The translations under genes were made by a program, and so were the position numbers. DNA of 19,764 nt from NCBI GenBank assembly GCA_964599655.1, contig CAZRGV010000116.1:1-19764 (forward strand). The letters are read 5' to 3'. Shown piece by piece: positions 1 through 7,723 of the stretch. Origin of the DNA: CAZRGV01 sp964599655. GTDB lineage: Bacteria; Planctomycetota; Planctomycetia; Isosphaerales; Isosphaeraceae. Under the pieces are notes generated by a model, which searched no databases, had not been told where the DNA came from, and saw nothing but the letters and a program-made list of their open reading frames with translations. Each line of letters begins with the position of its first letter. The stretch's first letter is position 1.

Positions 1-25
1 GCACTGGTGGCTAGTCCACCAGTGC
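1..25. repeat. 10-bp perfect inverted repeat at window edge
   Basis: Arms GCACTGGTGG (1-10) and CCACCAGTGC (16-25) are exact reverse complements around the 5-base loop CTAGT. The core ACTGGTGG recurs as a direct copy at 46-53. It could be a hairpin terminator or the debris that interrupts the DUF1569 reading frame downstream. No T-run follows on the + strand, and what lies to the left cannot be seen. Confidence 0.6.
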
Positions 26-49
26 TCCGAGTGGTCGAGGAAGAGACTG

Positions 50-457
50 GTGGACAAGCCACCCGTGGCACCCAACCGGAGGGGCCGCCGAACCACCCAC
101 GGTTCAGTGGATGGGTTCGGCATCCAGGCACCGTGGATTTTGCGCAAAACGATTGTTCCGTTTTATTTCCGTCGCATCCTCAAGACCCGCGAGATGGCCG
201 AGGGCCTGCGGATTCCCTCCGACATGGAACCGAAACCCGGTCGCGAGGCCCGCGACGAGGCCGAAGCCCTTCGCGCCGCCAACGCCCGTTTCGGGGCGGC
301 ACCAACCGTGGCGACGCATCCGATTTTCGGTCCGTTCACCAAGGACCAGTGGACTCGCTGACACGCGATCCAGTCGGCGCATCAACTCCGTTTCGCCTGG
401 CCCCTCGCGGCGACTCCGCCGCACGCCCACGAGTCCGATCCGCCCAAAAATGCATGA
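50..457 (+). pseudogene. DUF1569 (DinB-like) protein remnant with internal TGA
   Basis: One frame reads SVDGFGIQAPW, then a basic/aromatic stretch, then HPIFGPFTKDQWTR. This is the layout of the middle of DUF1569 proteins, which belong to the DinB/YfiT-like four-helix superfamily. At 359-361 the frame hits TGA. If that codon is ignored the same frame continues HAIQSAHQLRFAW to a natural TGA at 455-457. That restores the H-x5-H-Q-L-x-F block that in this family carries the conserved, probably metal-binding histidines. The expected N-terminal part (W-x-x-x-Q-x-x-x-HL) is not readable in any single frame in 1-110, so the 5' end also looks damaged or frameshifted. A TGG-to-TGA change would explain the stop. 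A sequencing error in this draft contig is the alternative. Family assignment is from remembered motif layout, not a search. Confidence 0.55.
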
Positions 458-475
458 CGGCAGGGACGCTCTGGC

Positions 476-504
476 TTCCGCCCGGCGGAATGTCGAATTA
501 GAAT
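476..504 (+). promoter_or_regulatory. Possible promoter for the DUF1549/DUF1553 gene
   Basis: TAGAAT at 499-504 matches five of six bases of the sigma70 -10 box. It sits in a short AT-rich patch 46 bases before the next start codon. A poor -35 candidate, TTCCGC, lies 17 bases upstream at 476-481. Only the -10 is convincing. Confidence 0.3.
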
Positions 505-550
505 TCAAACGGAGGGTGTCGGAGATACGGTCGAGTTCGAGGGGACGATC

Positions 551-2791
551 ATGACGACGGACCACCCACGCGCTGGGGTTCTGGCGATCCTGGCGCTGGC
601 GCTGGTCGGGGCTGGTGAGCCGCCGAACGCGGAACGGCCGGTTTCGTCGCCGTCGTTCGTCAACGACGTGATTCCGGTCCTGACTCGACTCGGCTGCAAC
701 TCGGGCAACTGCCACGGCAAGCTCGCCGGCCAGAACGGGTTCAAGCTCAGCCTTCGAGGGTTCGCCCCCGAGCAAGATCACATCGCCATCACCCGCGACG
801 CCTGGGGCCGCCGCGTCACCAAGAGCCGGCCTCGCGAGAGTCTCCTGCTGGCCAAACCCTTGATGCGCGTGCCGCACAAGGGCGGGCGCCGGCTTTCGCT
901 TGGGACGGCCGAGTACGCGACCTTGCTCGCCTGGATCGCCTCCGGCGCCCCCGGACCAACCGGCCAGGAGCCGGCCGTCACGAAGCTCGACGTTCAGCCG
1001 TCGGCCGCGACCTACGAGCCCGGGACGTCGCGGAACCTGACCGTGATCGCCTCGTATTCCGACGGCCAGACGCGAGACGTGACGTCGCTCGCCCTGTTCA
1101 AGTCGAACGAGGAAGGGCTGGCCGAGGTCGACGAGTTTGGCAAGGTCAAGGCTCTCCGCCCCGGCGCGACGGCCATCATGGCGAGCTTTCAAGGGGAGGT
1201 CGCGGTTCACGTCGTGACGATTCCCTACAACCAGACCATCGACCCGACCGTCTATGAGGAAAGGGCCAACCTCATTGACGACCACGTGATGGCCAAGCTC
1301 CGGGAAATTTGTCTGGAGCCGTCGCCTCCTTGTGACGACGCCACGTTTCTCCGTCGCGTTCACGTGGATTTGACCGGCACCCTGCCCGATCCCGACGAGG
1401 TCGTCGCGTTCCTCGACGACAACGACCCGCACAAGCGGACGAAGCTCGTGGACCGTCTGGTCGAAAGCCCGGCGTTTGTCGATTACTGGGCGATGACCTG
1501 GGGCGAGCTGTTCCAGAACCGCCTCGAGCGCGACCAGGACAAACGAGGCCGAAAGGGCGTTCGCGGGTTTGCCCACTGGATTCGACAGCAGGTGCGGGAA
1601 AACCGGCCCTGGGACGAGGTTGTCCGGGCGATCCTCACCGCGAAGGGCCCCTTGAGCCTGGAGCCGGCCGGCGGCTACTACCTGGTGAATCGCCGCCCCG
1701 AGGACCTGGCCGAGGCCGCCTCGCACGCCTTCCTCGGCACGCGAATCCAATGCGCCAAGTGCCACAATCACCCGCTCGAACGGTTCACGCAGGACGATTA
1801 TTACGGCATGGCCGCCTTCTTCACACGGCTGAAGCTCGACGAGCCGCCAACCGATCAGGGGCCGGTGGTCGCGGTGGGTGTTCCCGGACGTCGAGGCCGT
1901 CGCAAGGGCGCCGCCACCGACGCGGAGAAGGTTGGCATCACCCAGCCCCGCACCGGCGCGTTTCTTCCGCCCCGGCCGCTCGACCGGACCGAGGTCCCGC
2001 TGGCCGACGGACAAGACCCTCGCGAGGCGCTGGCCTCGTGGATGACCTCGACCGAGAACCGTCTTTTTGCCCGCGCCATCGTCAACCGAATCTGGAAACA
2101 GTTCTTCGCCGTCGGTTTGGTCGAGCCGGTCGATGACCTCCGCGCCACCAACCCGGCCTCGAACGAGCCGCTGCTCGACGCCCTCTGTGACGACCTGATC
2201 GCCCACAAGTACGACCTGAAACACCTGATGCGCCTGATTCTGACCTCGCGCGCCTACGCCCTGTCGTCGGAACCTTTGCCGGGCAACGCCGCGGACCGCA
2301 AGTTCTTCTCGCACTACTACCCGCGACGCCTTCCCGCTGAGGTGCTGGCCGATGCCCTGACTCGGGCCACCGGCGTCCCCGAGCCTTACGAAGGCTACGC
2401 GGTCGGTTTGCTCGCGGTGCAGCTTCCCGACCCCAAGGTCCGCAACGACTTCCTGGACACCTTCGGCCGTCCCGAGCGAATCACCCCCTGCGCCTGCGAG
2501 CGAACGGGCGAGGTCACCATGCCGCAGGTGCTCCGCCTCATGAACGGCGAGAACCTCAACCGCCGCATCGACGACGCCAATGGCCGGCTCCAAGCCCTTC
2601 TGAAATCAAGCCGGTCCGACCGCGAAATCGCCGAGTCGCTGTTCCTGACCACCCTCGGCCGCCGTCCGACCGACGAGCAATGGCGGGCCGTCGAAAGCGC
2701 GCTGGCCGGCAGCCCCAGCGCCCGGACAGCCGTCTTCCGCGACCTGCTCTGGGCCCTGGTCAATTCCAAGGAGTTCCTGTTCGGGCATTGA
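551..2791 (+). CDS. DUF1549/DUF1553 protein with cytochrome-like and Ig-like (BIG2) domains
   Basis: A 746-residue exported protein of the planctomycete cytochrome-like (PSCyt1/PSCyt2/PSD1) family. Start ATG at 551 has GAGGGG about 7 bases ahead and opens into a hydrophobic signal-like stretch (residues 9-22). Order of domains: a cytochrome-like segment at about 30-120 with C49-x4-C54-H55; a BIG2-type bacterial Ig-like domain at about 140-225; DUF1549 at about 235-425, including RVHVDLTGTLPDPDEV and a canonical heme-type CAKCH at 401-405; and DUF1553 at about 480-740. The heme motifs suggest periplasmic redox chemistry, but no member has a firmly assigned reaction that I know of. It is the first gene of a same-strand block; its usual partner, a DUF1501 protein, follows after 450 bases. 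Length and architecture look complete. Family call is secure; function is not. Confidence 0.93.
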   Translation: MTTDHPRAGVLAILALALVGAGEPPNAERPVSSPSFVNDVIPVLTRLGCNSGNCHGKLAGQNGFKLSLRGFAPEQDHIAITRDAWGRRVTKSRPRESLLLAKPLMRVPHKGGRRLSLGTAEYATLLAWIASGAPGPTGQEPAVTKLDVQPSAATYEPGTSRNLTVIASYSDGQTRDVTSLALFKSNEEGLAEVDEFGKVKALRPGATAIMASFQGEVAVHVVTIPYNQTIDPTVYEERANLIDDHVMAKLREICLEPSPPCDDATFLRRVHVDLTGTLPDPDEVVAFLDDNDPHKRTKLVDRLVESPAFVDYWAMTWGELFQNRLERDQDKRGRKGVRGFAHWIRQQVRENRPWDEVVRAILTAKGPLSLEPAGGYYLVNRRPEDLAEAASHAFLGTRIQCAKCHNHPLERFTQDDYYGMAAFFTRLKLDEPPTDQGPVVAVGVPGRRGRRKGAATDAEKVGITQPRTGAFLPPRPLDRTEVPLADGQDPREALASWMTSTENRLFARAIVNRIWKQFFAVGLVEPVDDLRATNPASNEPLLDALCDDLIAHKYDLKHLMRLILTSRAYALSSEPLPGNAADRKFFSHYYPRRLPAEVLADALTRATGVPEPYEGYAVGLLAVQLPDPKVRNDFLDTFGRPERITPCACERTGEVTMPQVLRLMNGENLNRRIDDANGRLQALLKSSRSDREIAESLFLTTLGRRPTDEQWRAVESALAGSPSARTAVFRDLLWALVNSKEFLFGH

Positions 2792-3241
2792 GGTGAACGT
2801 GTCCCACCTACACAACCACAACGCGGGTTGGAACTCATGGATCTCGGCTGACCCTCGCCGGGTTCGAGCCCGGTCGTTTCCGGCGTTCGAATCCTTGCGC
2901 ATGCTTATCCGCGACAAGGATTGTGGTACCATCCTCGCCCAGGGCGAGCCTGGAACCGACATCGAGCCCTCTGAGGGAAACCTCCACATCCGGCCGGAGG
3001 CCGTGGCTCGCGACGTTCTTAAGGTAATCGGCGGTACCGACACGCGCCCGGACAAGGGAACCCGGAACCGGGTTGAGTTCGTCGGTCGCGCCGGCCAGGC
3101 CGTCAAGGACGCCGCCCGGATCGACCCGGCTCCCAGGCCAGGCCACAAAATCCTCAAGGATCGCTTTGATTTTTACGCGGGGTCGCGAGGCGCGACGCGA
3201 CAGGACGAGACGAACCTTGACACAAGGAAAGGGCCGCCGCC
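2792..3241 (+). other. 450-base gap with a coding-like but unrecognised frame
   Basis: Between the DUF1549/DUF1553 and DUF1501 genes the + frame starting with GTG at 2793, or more naturally ATG at 2901, stays open to 3290 and so overlaps the next gene by 49 bases. From 2901 to about 3176 my hand count gives roughly 75% G+C in third positions, about 68% in first and clearly lower in second, which is the order seen in real high-GC genes. The peptide (RDKDCGTILAQGEPG, then KGTRNRVEFVGRAGQAVKDA) matches no family I know, and neither start has a good ribosome-binding site. It may be a small unannotated gene, a gene remnant or ordinary spacer. A weak promoter-like pair (TTATCC at 2905, TACCAT at 2927) and a 7-bp inverted repeat (3059-3074) also lie here. 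Confidence 0.3.
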
Positions 3242-4579
3242 ATGTTCCGCCTTTTGCTCGGTCCGCCACGACGCCGTTGCGATGGCCTGACCCGCCGCGA
3301 CTTCCTCCAGGTTGGCGGCCTGGGCCTGGGCTCGCTCGCATTGCCGGCCTTGCTCCGCCAGGAGGCCCGAGCGGACGGGACCGCAACCCAGGGCCCGGCC
3401 TCGACCGCGACGGCACGCTCGGTGATCCTCGTTTACCTCGGCGGCGGCCTCTCGCACCACGATAGCTTCGACCCCAAGCCCGACGCGCCCGACGAGGTGC
3501 GAGGCCAGTATTCGGCCATCGCTACCCGCTTGCCCGGCGTCCAGCTTGGCGAAAAGCTGCCGATGCTCGCGGCCCTCAACGACCGGTTCGCGATCCTCCG
3601 CTCGGGCACGCACGGCAACGACCACCACGAGACGGCGACCAACTGGGTGCTCTCGGGCCGGTTCGGCTCCCCCTTCGGCGATTACCCGGCCATCGGCGCC
3701 GTCGTCTCGCATGAGCTGGGCTATCGAGGGCCCATGCCCCCGTATTTCGCCGTCCCTCGCAACCCCTCTTTCACCTGGGAACTGGGCAAGAGCGCCTTTC
3801 TCGGCGGCCGTTACGAGAGCTTCAAGACCGGCGACCCCAACGACCCGAACTTCCGCGTTCAAGACATCACCATCCCCGAGAACGTTCGAGGCGATACCGC
3901 CCGTCGCCAGTCGCTTCGCGACGCCGTCGACGGACTGGCCCGGCAGGTTGAGGCCGATGACCAGCTTCGGACAATGGACGAGTTCTACGGTCGGGCCCTG
4001 GATCTGGTCCTCTCTTCCGAGGCCCGTGTCGCCTTCGACATCCATCGGGAGGATCCTCGTCTCCGGGACCGCTATGGCCACAACACCACCGGCCAGTCGT
4101 GCCTGCTCGCCCGTCGCCTTGTCGAGGCCGGTGTTCGGTTCGTCACCGTCAACAGCGGCGGTTGGGACCACCACGCCAAGATCTTCGAGAGCCTCGACCG
4201 CCGCTTGCCCGAGCTCGACCAGGCCCTTTCCGCCCTGATCGGCGACCTCGACGCGCGCGGCCTGCTCGACTCGACCCTCGTCGTCGCCATGGGTGAGTTC
4301 GGACGCTCTCCCAAGGTCAACAAGGACGCCGGCCGCGATCACTGGGGTCACGTCGCCAGCCTCGTCTGGGCCGGCGGAGGCGTGCGGGCCGGCCGCGTCG
4401 TCGGCCGCACCGACGACCAGGGGGCCTACGTCGCTGAACGCCCCGCCCGACCCGCCGACGTCGCCGCCACCATCTACAAGGCCGTCGGCGTGGATCCCTC
4501 GGGCTACCTCGTGACTCCCGAAAACCGCCCCGTGCAAATCCTCGACGACGGCGCGCCCATCAACGAGCTTTTCTCCTGA
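3242..4579 (+). CDS. DUF1501 family protein with Tat signal
   Basis: A 445-residue protein of the DUF1501 family, whose fold is related to alkaline phosphatase/sulfatase enzymes. In planctomycetes these genes are almost always paired with DUF1549/DUF1553 genes, as here. The N-terminus has a twin-arginine motif TRRDFL (17-22) followed by a hydrophobic stretch ending near residue 38, so it should be exported folded through Tat. Family signature blocks are visible: HNTTGQSCLLARRLVEAG, GGWDHH (306-311), GEFGRSP (351-357) and GRDHW (364-368). The histidines and aspartates in these blocks are the likely metal ligands. Start ATG 3242 follows AAGGAAAGG. The SUKH gene begins 32 bases after the stop. 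Substrate unknown. Confidence 0.93.
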   Translation: MFRLLLGPPRRRCDGLTRRDFLQVGGLGLGSLALPALLRQEARADGTATQGPASTATARSVILVYLGGGLSHHDSFDPKPDAPDEVRGQYSAIATRLPGVQLGEKLPMLAALNDRFAILRSGTHGNDHHETATNWVLSGRFGSPFGDYPAIGAVVSHELGYRGPMPPYFAVPRNPSFTWELGKSAFLGGRYESFKTGDPNDPNFRVQDITIPENVRGDTARRQSLRDAVDGLARQVEADDQLRTMDEFYGRALDLVLSSEARVAFDIHREDPRLRDRYGHNTTGQSCLLARRLVEAGVRFVTVNSGGWDHHAKIFESLDRRLPELDQALSALIGDLDARGLLDSTLVVAMGEFGRSPKVNKDAGRDHWGHVASLVWAGGGVRAGRVVGRTDDQGAYVAERPARPADVAATIYKAVGVDPSGYLVTPENRPVQILDDGAPINELFS

Positions 4580-4611
4580 TCCGACCGTGTCCTGGAACCT
4601 CGTCTGTTGTC

Positions 4612-5217
4612 ATGAATATCTTCAAAAAGATTGACAACTGGCTGGAGCGCGTCGGCGCCTTGCCGCCGATGCTCGACGAGTCGTTCCGCCGGCCGATCGC
4701 CCCTCTCTCGGCCGAGGGCATCCGCACCGAGGGCATGGTCGAGCTGGTGGAGAGGCTTCGAGCCCTCTGGCTGAGCCTCCGCGTGCGAATCCGGCCCGGA
4801 GCGTCGATCGACGCGGTCGAGGCGTTCGAAACGCGATACGGCGTGCGCCTGCCGCAAGACCTCGTCGACTACTTCCGCCTGATCGATGGCATGGAGGACA
4901 CCGACCACGACGAGTGGGCGGCGCGTTTCCATGCGATTCACGCTCTCAAGTGCCTTCCCGAGGCGCTCGCCGAGCGCGGTGAGACCCTCGACGATCTTGA
5001 AATCGCCCCCTTGCTCCGCGACCCGCAACGCTACTTCGTGCTCGTCGACGTCCTGATTTGCGACCGTCTCATCGCCGTGAAGCTGGGCCCCGACCGCCGT
5101 GCCAGCGACAGCCCGATTGTCTGGATCCATGACGATCGGTTCGGCCTGATGGCCCACTCGTTCTCGCAGTTTCTGGCCGATTATCTCAAGAATCAAGCGA
5201 TTCTCGTTTTGGAATAA
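4612..5217 (+). CDS. SUKH (SMI1/KNR4) family protein
   Basis: A 201-residue protein without a signal peptide or membrane segment, so cytoplasmic. The core (residues about 60-100) reads SIDAVEAFETRYGVRLPQDLVDYFRLIDGM, broken here only by the usual spacing: the first helix of the SMI1/KNR4 fold and its 'LP.D..' motif. Acidic patches follow (EDTDHDEW) and a C-terminal helix FSQFLADYL. SUKH proteins in bacteria are widespread immunity proteins against contact-dependent and polymorphic toxins, and more generally protein-interaction modules (known for the family). No toxin gene is visible nearby. It lies 32 bases after the DUF1501 gene and 9 bases before the cytochrome-WD40 gene on the same strand, suggesting co-transcription. 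No Shine-Dalgarno is visible before ATG 4612; the start is followed by an AT-rich segment. Family call good; role unknown. Confidence 0.85.
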   Translation: MNIFKKIDNWLERVGALPPMLDESFRRPIAPLSAEGIRTEGMVELVERLRALWLSLRVRIRPGASIDAVEAFETRYGVRLPQDLVDYFRLIDGMEDTDHDEWAARFHAIHALKCLPEALAERGETLDDLEIAPLLRDPQRYFVLVDVLICDRLIAVKLGPDRRASDSPIVWIHDDRFGLMAHSFSQFLADYLKNQAILVLE

Positions 5218-5226
5218 ATCATTGAT

Positions 5227-6606
5227 ATGACGAAAATGATCGCAACAGCACGGTTTTGTCTGTTCCTCTTGATGGTTTCCTCGCCGTGCGTTCCCGCCTT
5301 CGCCGACGACACTCCGGTCCGCTACGGCCAGGACGTCGTACCGTTCCTCGATGAGTACTGCATCGCCTGCCACGACGACGGCTTCGAGACCTCCGACCTG
5401 TCGGTGCATAGCATCGAAGCGATGCTCAAAGGGGGCCGTCGAGGCGCCGCCATCGTGCCCGGCAAGGCGTCGGAGAGCCTCCTGATTCAGTTCCTCAAGG
5501 GGGAAAAGCAGCCGCAGATGCCCCCGAAAACGTCGATACCGCTCGACCAGATCGCCCGTCTCGAAGCCTGGATCAACCAGGGGGCGAAGGCCGACGAGGC
5601 CGACCTTGCCGCCGTGGCTTCCCGACGCGAGGAGGCTCGCAAGGCCGCCGAGAACGAGGCGGCCGCCTTCGCCTCGGACGCCCCGCCGCCCGTCACCTCG
5701 ATGGCCTTCTCTCCCGATGGCAAGAGCCTGGCCGTGGCCTCTTACAAGGAGGTGGTCCTCGTCGATCCGTCGAGCGGAACGACCCTCCGCCACCTGACCG
5801 GCTTTCCCGACCAGGTGACCGCCGTGGCCTTCTCGCCCGACGGCACGCGGCTCGCCGGCGCGGGGGGTTCGCCCGGCCGGCAAGGCGAGGTTCGCCTTTG
5901 GGAAACCCGTCAATGGCGCGAGGTCGGCGTCCTGCGAGGCCATGACGACACCGTGCTCGCTTTGGCCTGGCGGCCCGGTTCCGATCAACTGGCCACGGCG
6001 AGCCTCGACAAGCGCATCCTGGTCTGGAACGGGCCAACCGGCCAGGTCGTCCGCGAGATCAAGAGCCACGCCGACATTGTCAACGCCCTCGCCTACAGCC
6101 CTGACGGCACGCGGCTGGCCTCGGGCTCGGCCGACAAGACGGCCAAGCTCTTCGACGCCGACACCGGCCTCCAGACCGCTGGTCTGTCCACCCACAACGA
6201 CGCCGTGCTCCAGGTGGTCTTTAGCCCCGACGGCCAGTTCCTCGCCACCGCCTCGGCCGATCGGTCGATCGCGCTCTGGAAGCTCGACAGCCTCAACAAC
6301 CCTCAGCGCCGCTTCGGCCACAACGGCCCCGTGTACGCCCTCACCTGGCAGCCCGACAGCACGTCCGTCTGGGCCGGCGCCGGCGGCAAGCCGTCGGTTC
6401 TGTCCTATCTCAGGGACAACGGCAACCGCGCCGTCTCCATCGACGAGAAAACCATGCCCCAGGACTGGGTCTACGCCGTCGCCGTCGCGCCCGACAACCA
6501 GACCGTCGCCGCCGGCGGCTGGGACGGTACGATTACCCTCTGGAACCTGAAAGCGGGTCAATGGCTGCGAACGATCACCCCGGCCCAGGACCCGGAAGGG
6601 CCCTGA
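5227..6606 (+). CDS. Cytochrome-like (PSCyt1) domain fused to WD40 propeller
   Basis: A 459-residue exported protein. Residues 1-27 form a signal peptide ending near AFA. A cytochrome-like PSCyt1 domain follows (about 30-120) with heme motif CIACH at 45-49 and the family block KQPQMPPKTSIPL supplying a methionine that may be the sixth ligand. A short Ala/Glu-rich linker leads to seven WD40-type repeats (about 155-455), most with the FSPDG turn and several ending in LW, LFD or LWN; seven repeats would close one beta-propeller. The combination is common in planctomycetes and is usually next to DUF1549/DUF1501 genes, as here. Start ATG 5227 is 9 bases after the SUKH stop, with AT-rich sequence and no clear Shine-Dalgarno. 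Likely a periplasmic redox or scaffold protein; partner unknown. Confidence 0.92.
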   Translation: MTKMIATARFCLFLLMVSSPCVPAFADDTPVRYGQDVVPFLDEYCIACHDDGFETSDLSVHSIEAMLKGGRRGAAIVPGKASESLLIQFLKGEKQPQMPPKTSIPLDQIARLEAWINQGAKADEADLAAVASRREEARKAAENEAAAFASDAPPPVTSMAFSPDGKSLAVASYKEVVLVDPSSGTTLRHLTGFPDQVTAVAFSPDGTRLAGAGGSPGRQGEVRLWETRQWREVGVLRGHDDTVLALAWRPGSDQLATASLDKRILVWNGPTGQVVREIKSHADIVNALAYSPDGTRLASGSADKTAKLFDADTGLQTAGLSTHNDAVLQVVFSPDGQFLATASADRSIALWKLDSLNNPQRRFGHNGPVYALTWQPDSTSVWAGAGGKPSVLSYLRDNGNRAVSIDEKTMPQDWVYAVAVAPDNQTVAAGGWDGTITLWNLKAGQWLRTITPAQDPEGP

Positions 6607-6612
6607 ATCCGC

Positions 6613-6645
6613 GGCGCAACCCGCCAGATTTCAGCGGGTTGCGCC
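6613..6645. terminator. Bidirectional hairpin terminator, 12-bp perfect stem
   Basis: GGCGCAACCCGC (6613-6624) and GCGGGTTGCGCC (6634-6645) pair perfectly around a 9-base loop. The hairpin begins 7 bases after the stop of the WD40 gene and lies 41 bases beyond the stop of the opposing PEP-CTERM gene. No T-run follows on either side, so it may work as a non-canonical terminator or an mRNA 3' end stabiliser. Confidence 0.8.
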
Positions 6646-6686
6646 CTGGACCAGGACGTCAAACCGACCACGGGTAGAACGGGCCA

Positions 6687-7418
6687 TCACACCTGGGCTC
6701 GCCTGCGGCGACGCAGCGCGTCGCCGCTCCCCAGAAGAATCGGCAGGCAGGCCGTCGCCAGCGTGCTGGGTTCGGGGACGGGCGTCCGCGTGGCCGCGAG
6801 GAAGTTCTCGAACAGAATCCCGTTGTTCGAGTTGCCGTGGAGGGTTGCCGGCGGCACGAAGAAATGCGTCAAGGTGCTCGCGACGGACGCCGCGAACGTG
6901 CCGCCCACGATGTTGCCAAACGGCCCGACCGTTGCGGCGCCGCTCGCCACGAGGGAGCCCACGTTGGCCCCCTGGTCGCCACCGGCCGGATCTCCGATCG
7001 ATCCGCCGTCGAGCGCCTGGAGCATGGCGTTGGCTCCAACTCGTCCACTCGCCACCGAATTGGTCACGAGTACCAGAGAGCCGCCGCCGAGGACAAACGA
7101 CGTGAGGTCCGAGACCTCAGCGGCCGAGAGAGTGCTTACCTCGCTGAGGAAGAAGACATCCACTCCGCCCAGGTACGCGGCGTCCAACGTGCCGGTCGCC
7201 GCGGCGAACGACACGCTGTCGTTCACGATGCCGCCGGGTCCAACGTTCGACGGGTTGCTCAGGTCCGTCCGGATGTTGCTGTCATCGCCACCCAGAAACG
7301 GTCGGAGCGATCGGCTCGAATCGAACGAGCCGCTGACGATTGACGCGCGAGATTCGACGGCCATCAAGGCGAGAATCACGGCCGCGAACCCGACCCATCT
7401 CGTGCTTCTGGTCCTCAT
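6687..7418 (-). CDS. PEP-CTERM sorted exported protein
   Basis: A 243-residue exported protein. The frame runs open much further upstream, but ATG at 7418 is chosen because AGGAGG lies just ahead of it and a signal peptide follows at once (residues 1-26, ending SRAS). The mature part resembles a Rossmann/ThuA-like 'is it open or closed' domain (YLGGVDVFFLSEVSTLSAAEV then FVLGGGSLVLVTNS), which is suggestive only. The C-terminus is a PEP-CTERM signal: VPEPSTL, a hydrophobic stretch, then RRRRR. Such signals are recognised by an exosortase that processes exopolysaccharide-associated proteins at the envelope; none is encoded in this window. The gene is divergent from gluconokinase and convergent with the WD40 gene. 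Confidence 0.85.
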   Translation of the reverse strand: MRTRSTRWVGFAAVILALMAVESRASIVSGSFDSSRSLRPFLGGDDSNIRTDLSNPSNVGPGGIVNDSVSFAAATGTLDAAYLGGVDVFFLSEVSTLSAAEVSDLTSFVLGGGSLVLVTNSVASGRVGANAMLQALDGGSIGDPAGGDQGANVGSLVASGAATVGPFGNIVGGTFAASVASTLTHFFVPPATLHGNSNNGILFENFLAATRTPVPEPSTLATACLPILLGSGDALRRRRRAQV

Positions 7419-7723
7419 CGCTGTCCTCCTCTTTTCGCTTTGCGAGTCAGAACCAGATGTCGACCCAACACCAACAACGGAACGACATGTCATTTTTCCA
7501 ATGTTATTTATATGCATAAATAAAAAGTATTTATTGTCGATTTCGGAAGGAAAAGCCGAGCGTTCGTGTCGAATCGCGTTGGGTTTTGGAAACAACGGGA
7601 ACGACGACGGCCTTCCTGTCCCGGGTTGCGACGGCGCCGGATCGCCTCCGAGGGGACGGGTTGCTTCAACGACCGGTCGTGGCGACAATCGGAACGTTCG
7701 GAGACGGGCGACGAGGGGCGGTC
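7419..7723. promoter_or_regulatory. Divergent promoter region with AT-rich palindrome
   Basis: This 305-base region separates the divergent PEP-CTERM and gluconokinase genes. About 55 bases (7490-7545) are very AT-rich in an otherwise GC-rich contig. Inside is a 7-bp perfect inverted repeat, TTATTTA (7504-7510) and TAAATAA (7517-7523), around TATGCA; the minus strand reads TATAAA here, a possible -10. A second, 8-base palindrome GACATGTC is at 7484-7491. Both promoters probably lie here, but I cannot assign exact -35/-10 pairs. Confidence 0.45.

Noticed and set aside
359..361. TGA read as selenocysteine in the DUF1569 remnant
   Set aside because: No selenocysteine insertion stem is visible after it, the family has no cysteine at this place as far as I know, and the 5' end is damaged as well.
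104..2593. 829-codon open frame on the minus strand
   Set aside because: It is antisense to the DUF1549/DUF1553 gene and the DUF1569 remnant, has shadow-like Val/Gly/Arg-rich composition and no domain; long antisense frames are expected in high-GC DNA.
3217..3222. Perfect TTGACA box before the DUF1501 gene
   Set aside because: Only 19 bases before the start codon, so a matching -10 would fall at or inside the gene and remove the start and Tat signal.
3173..4537. 454-codon minus-strand frame
   Set aside because: Lies antisense to the DUF1501 gene, whose family motifs and Tat signal are unambiguous.
4504..6561. 685-codon minus-strand frame
   Set aside because: Antisense to the SUKH and WD40 genes; repetitive Gly/Val/Arg composition mirrors the WD40 repeats.
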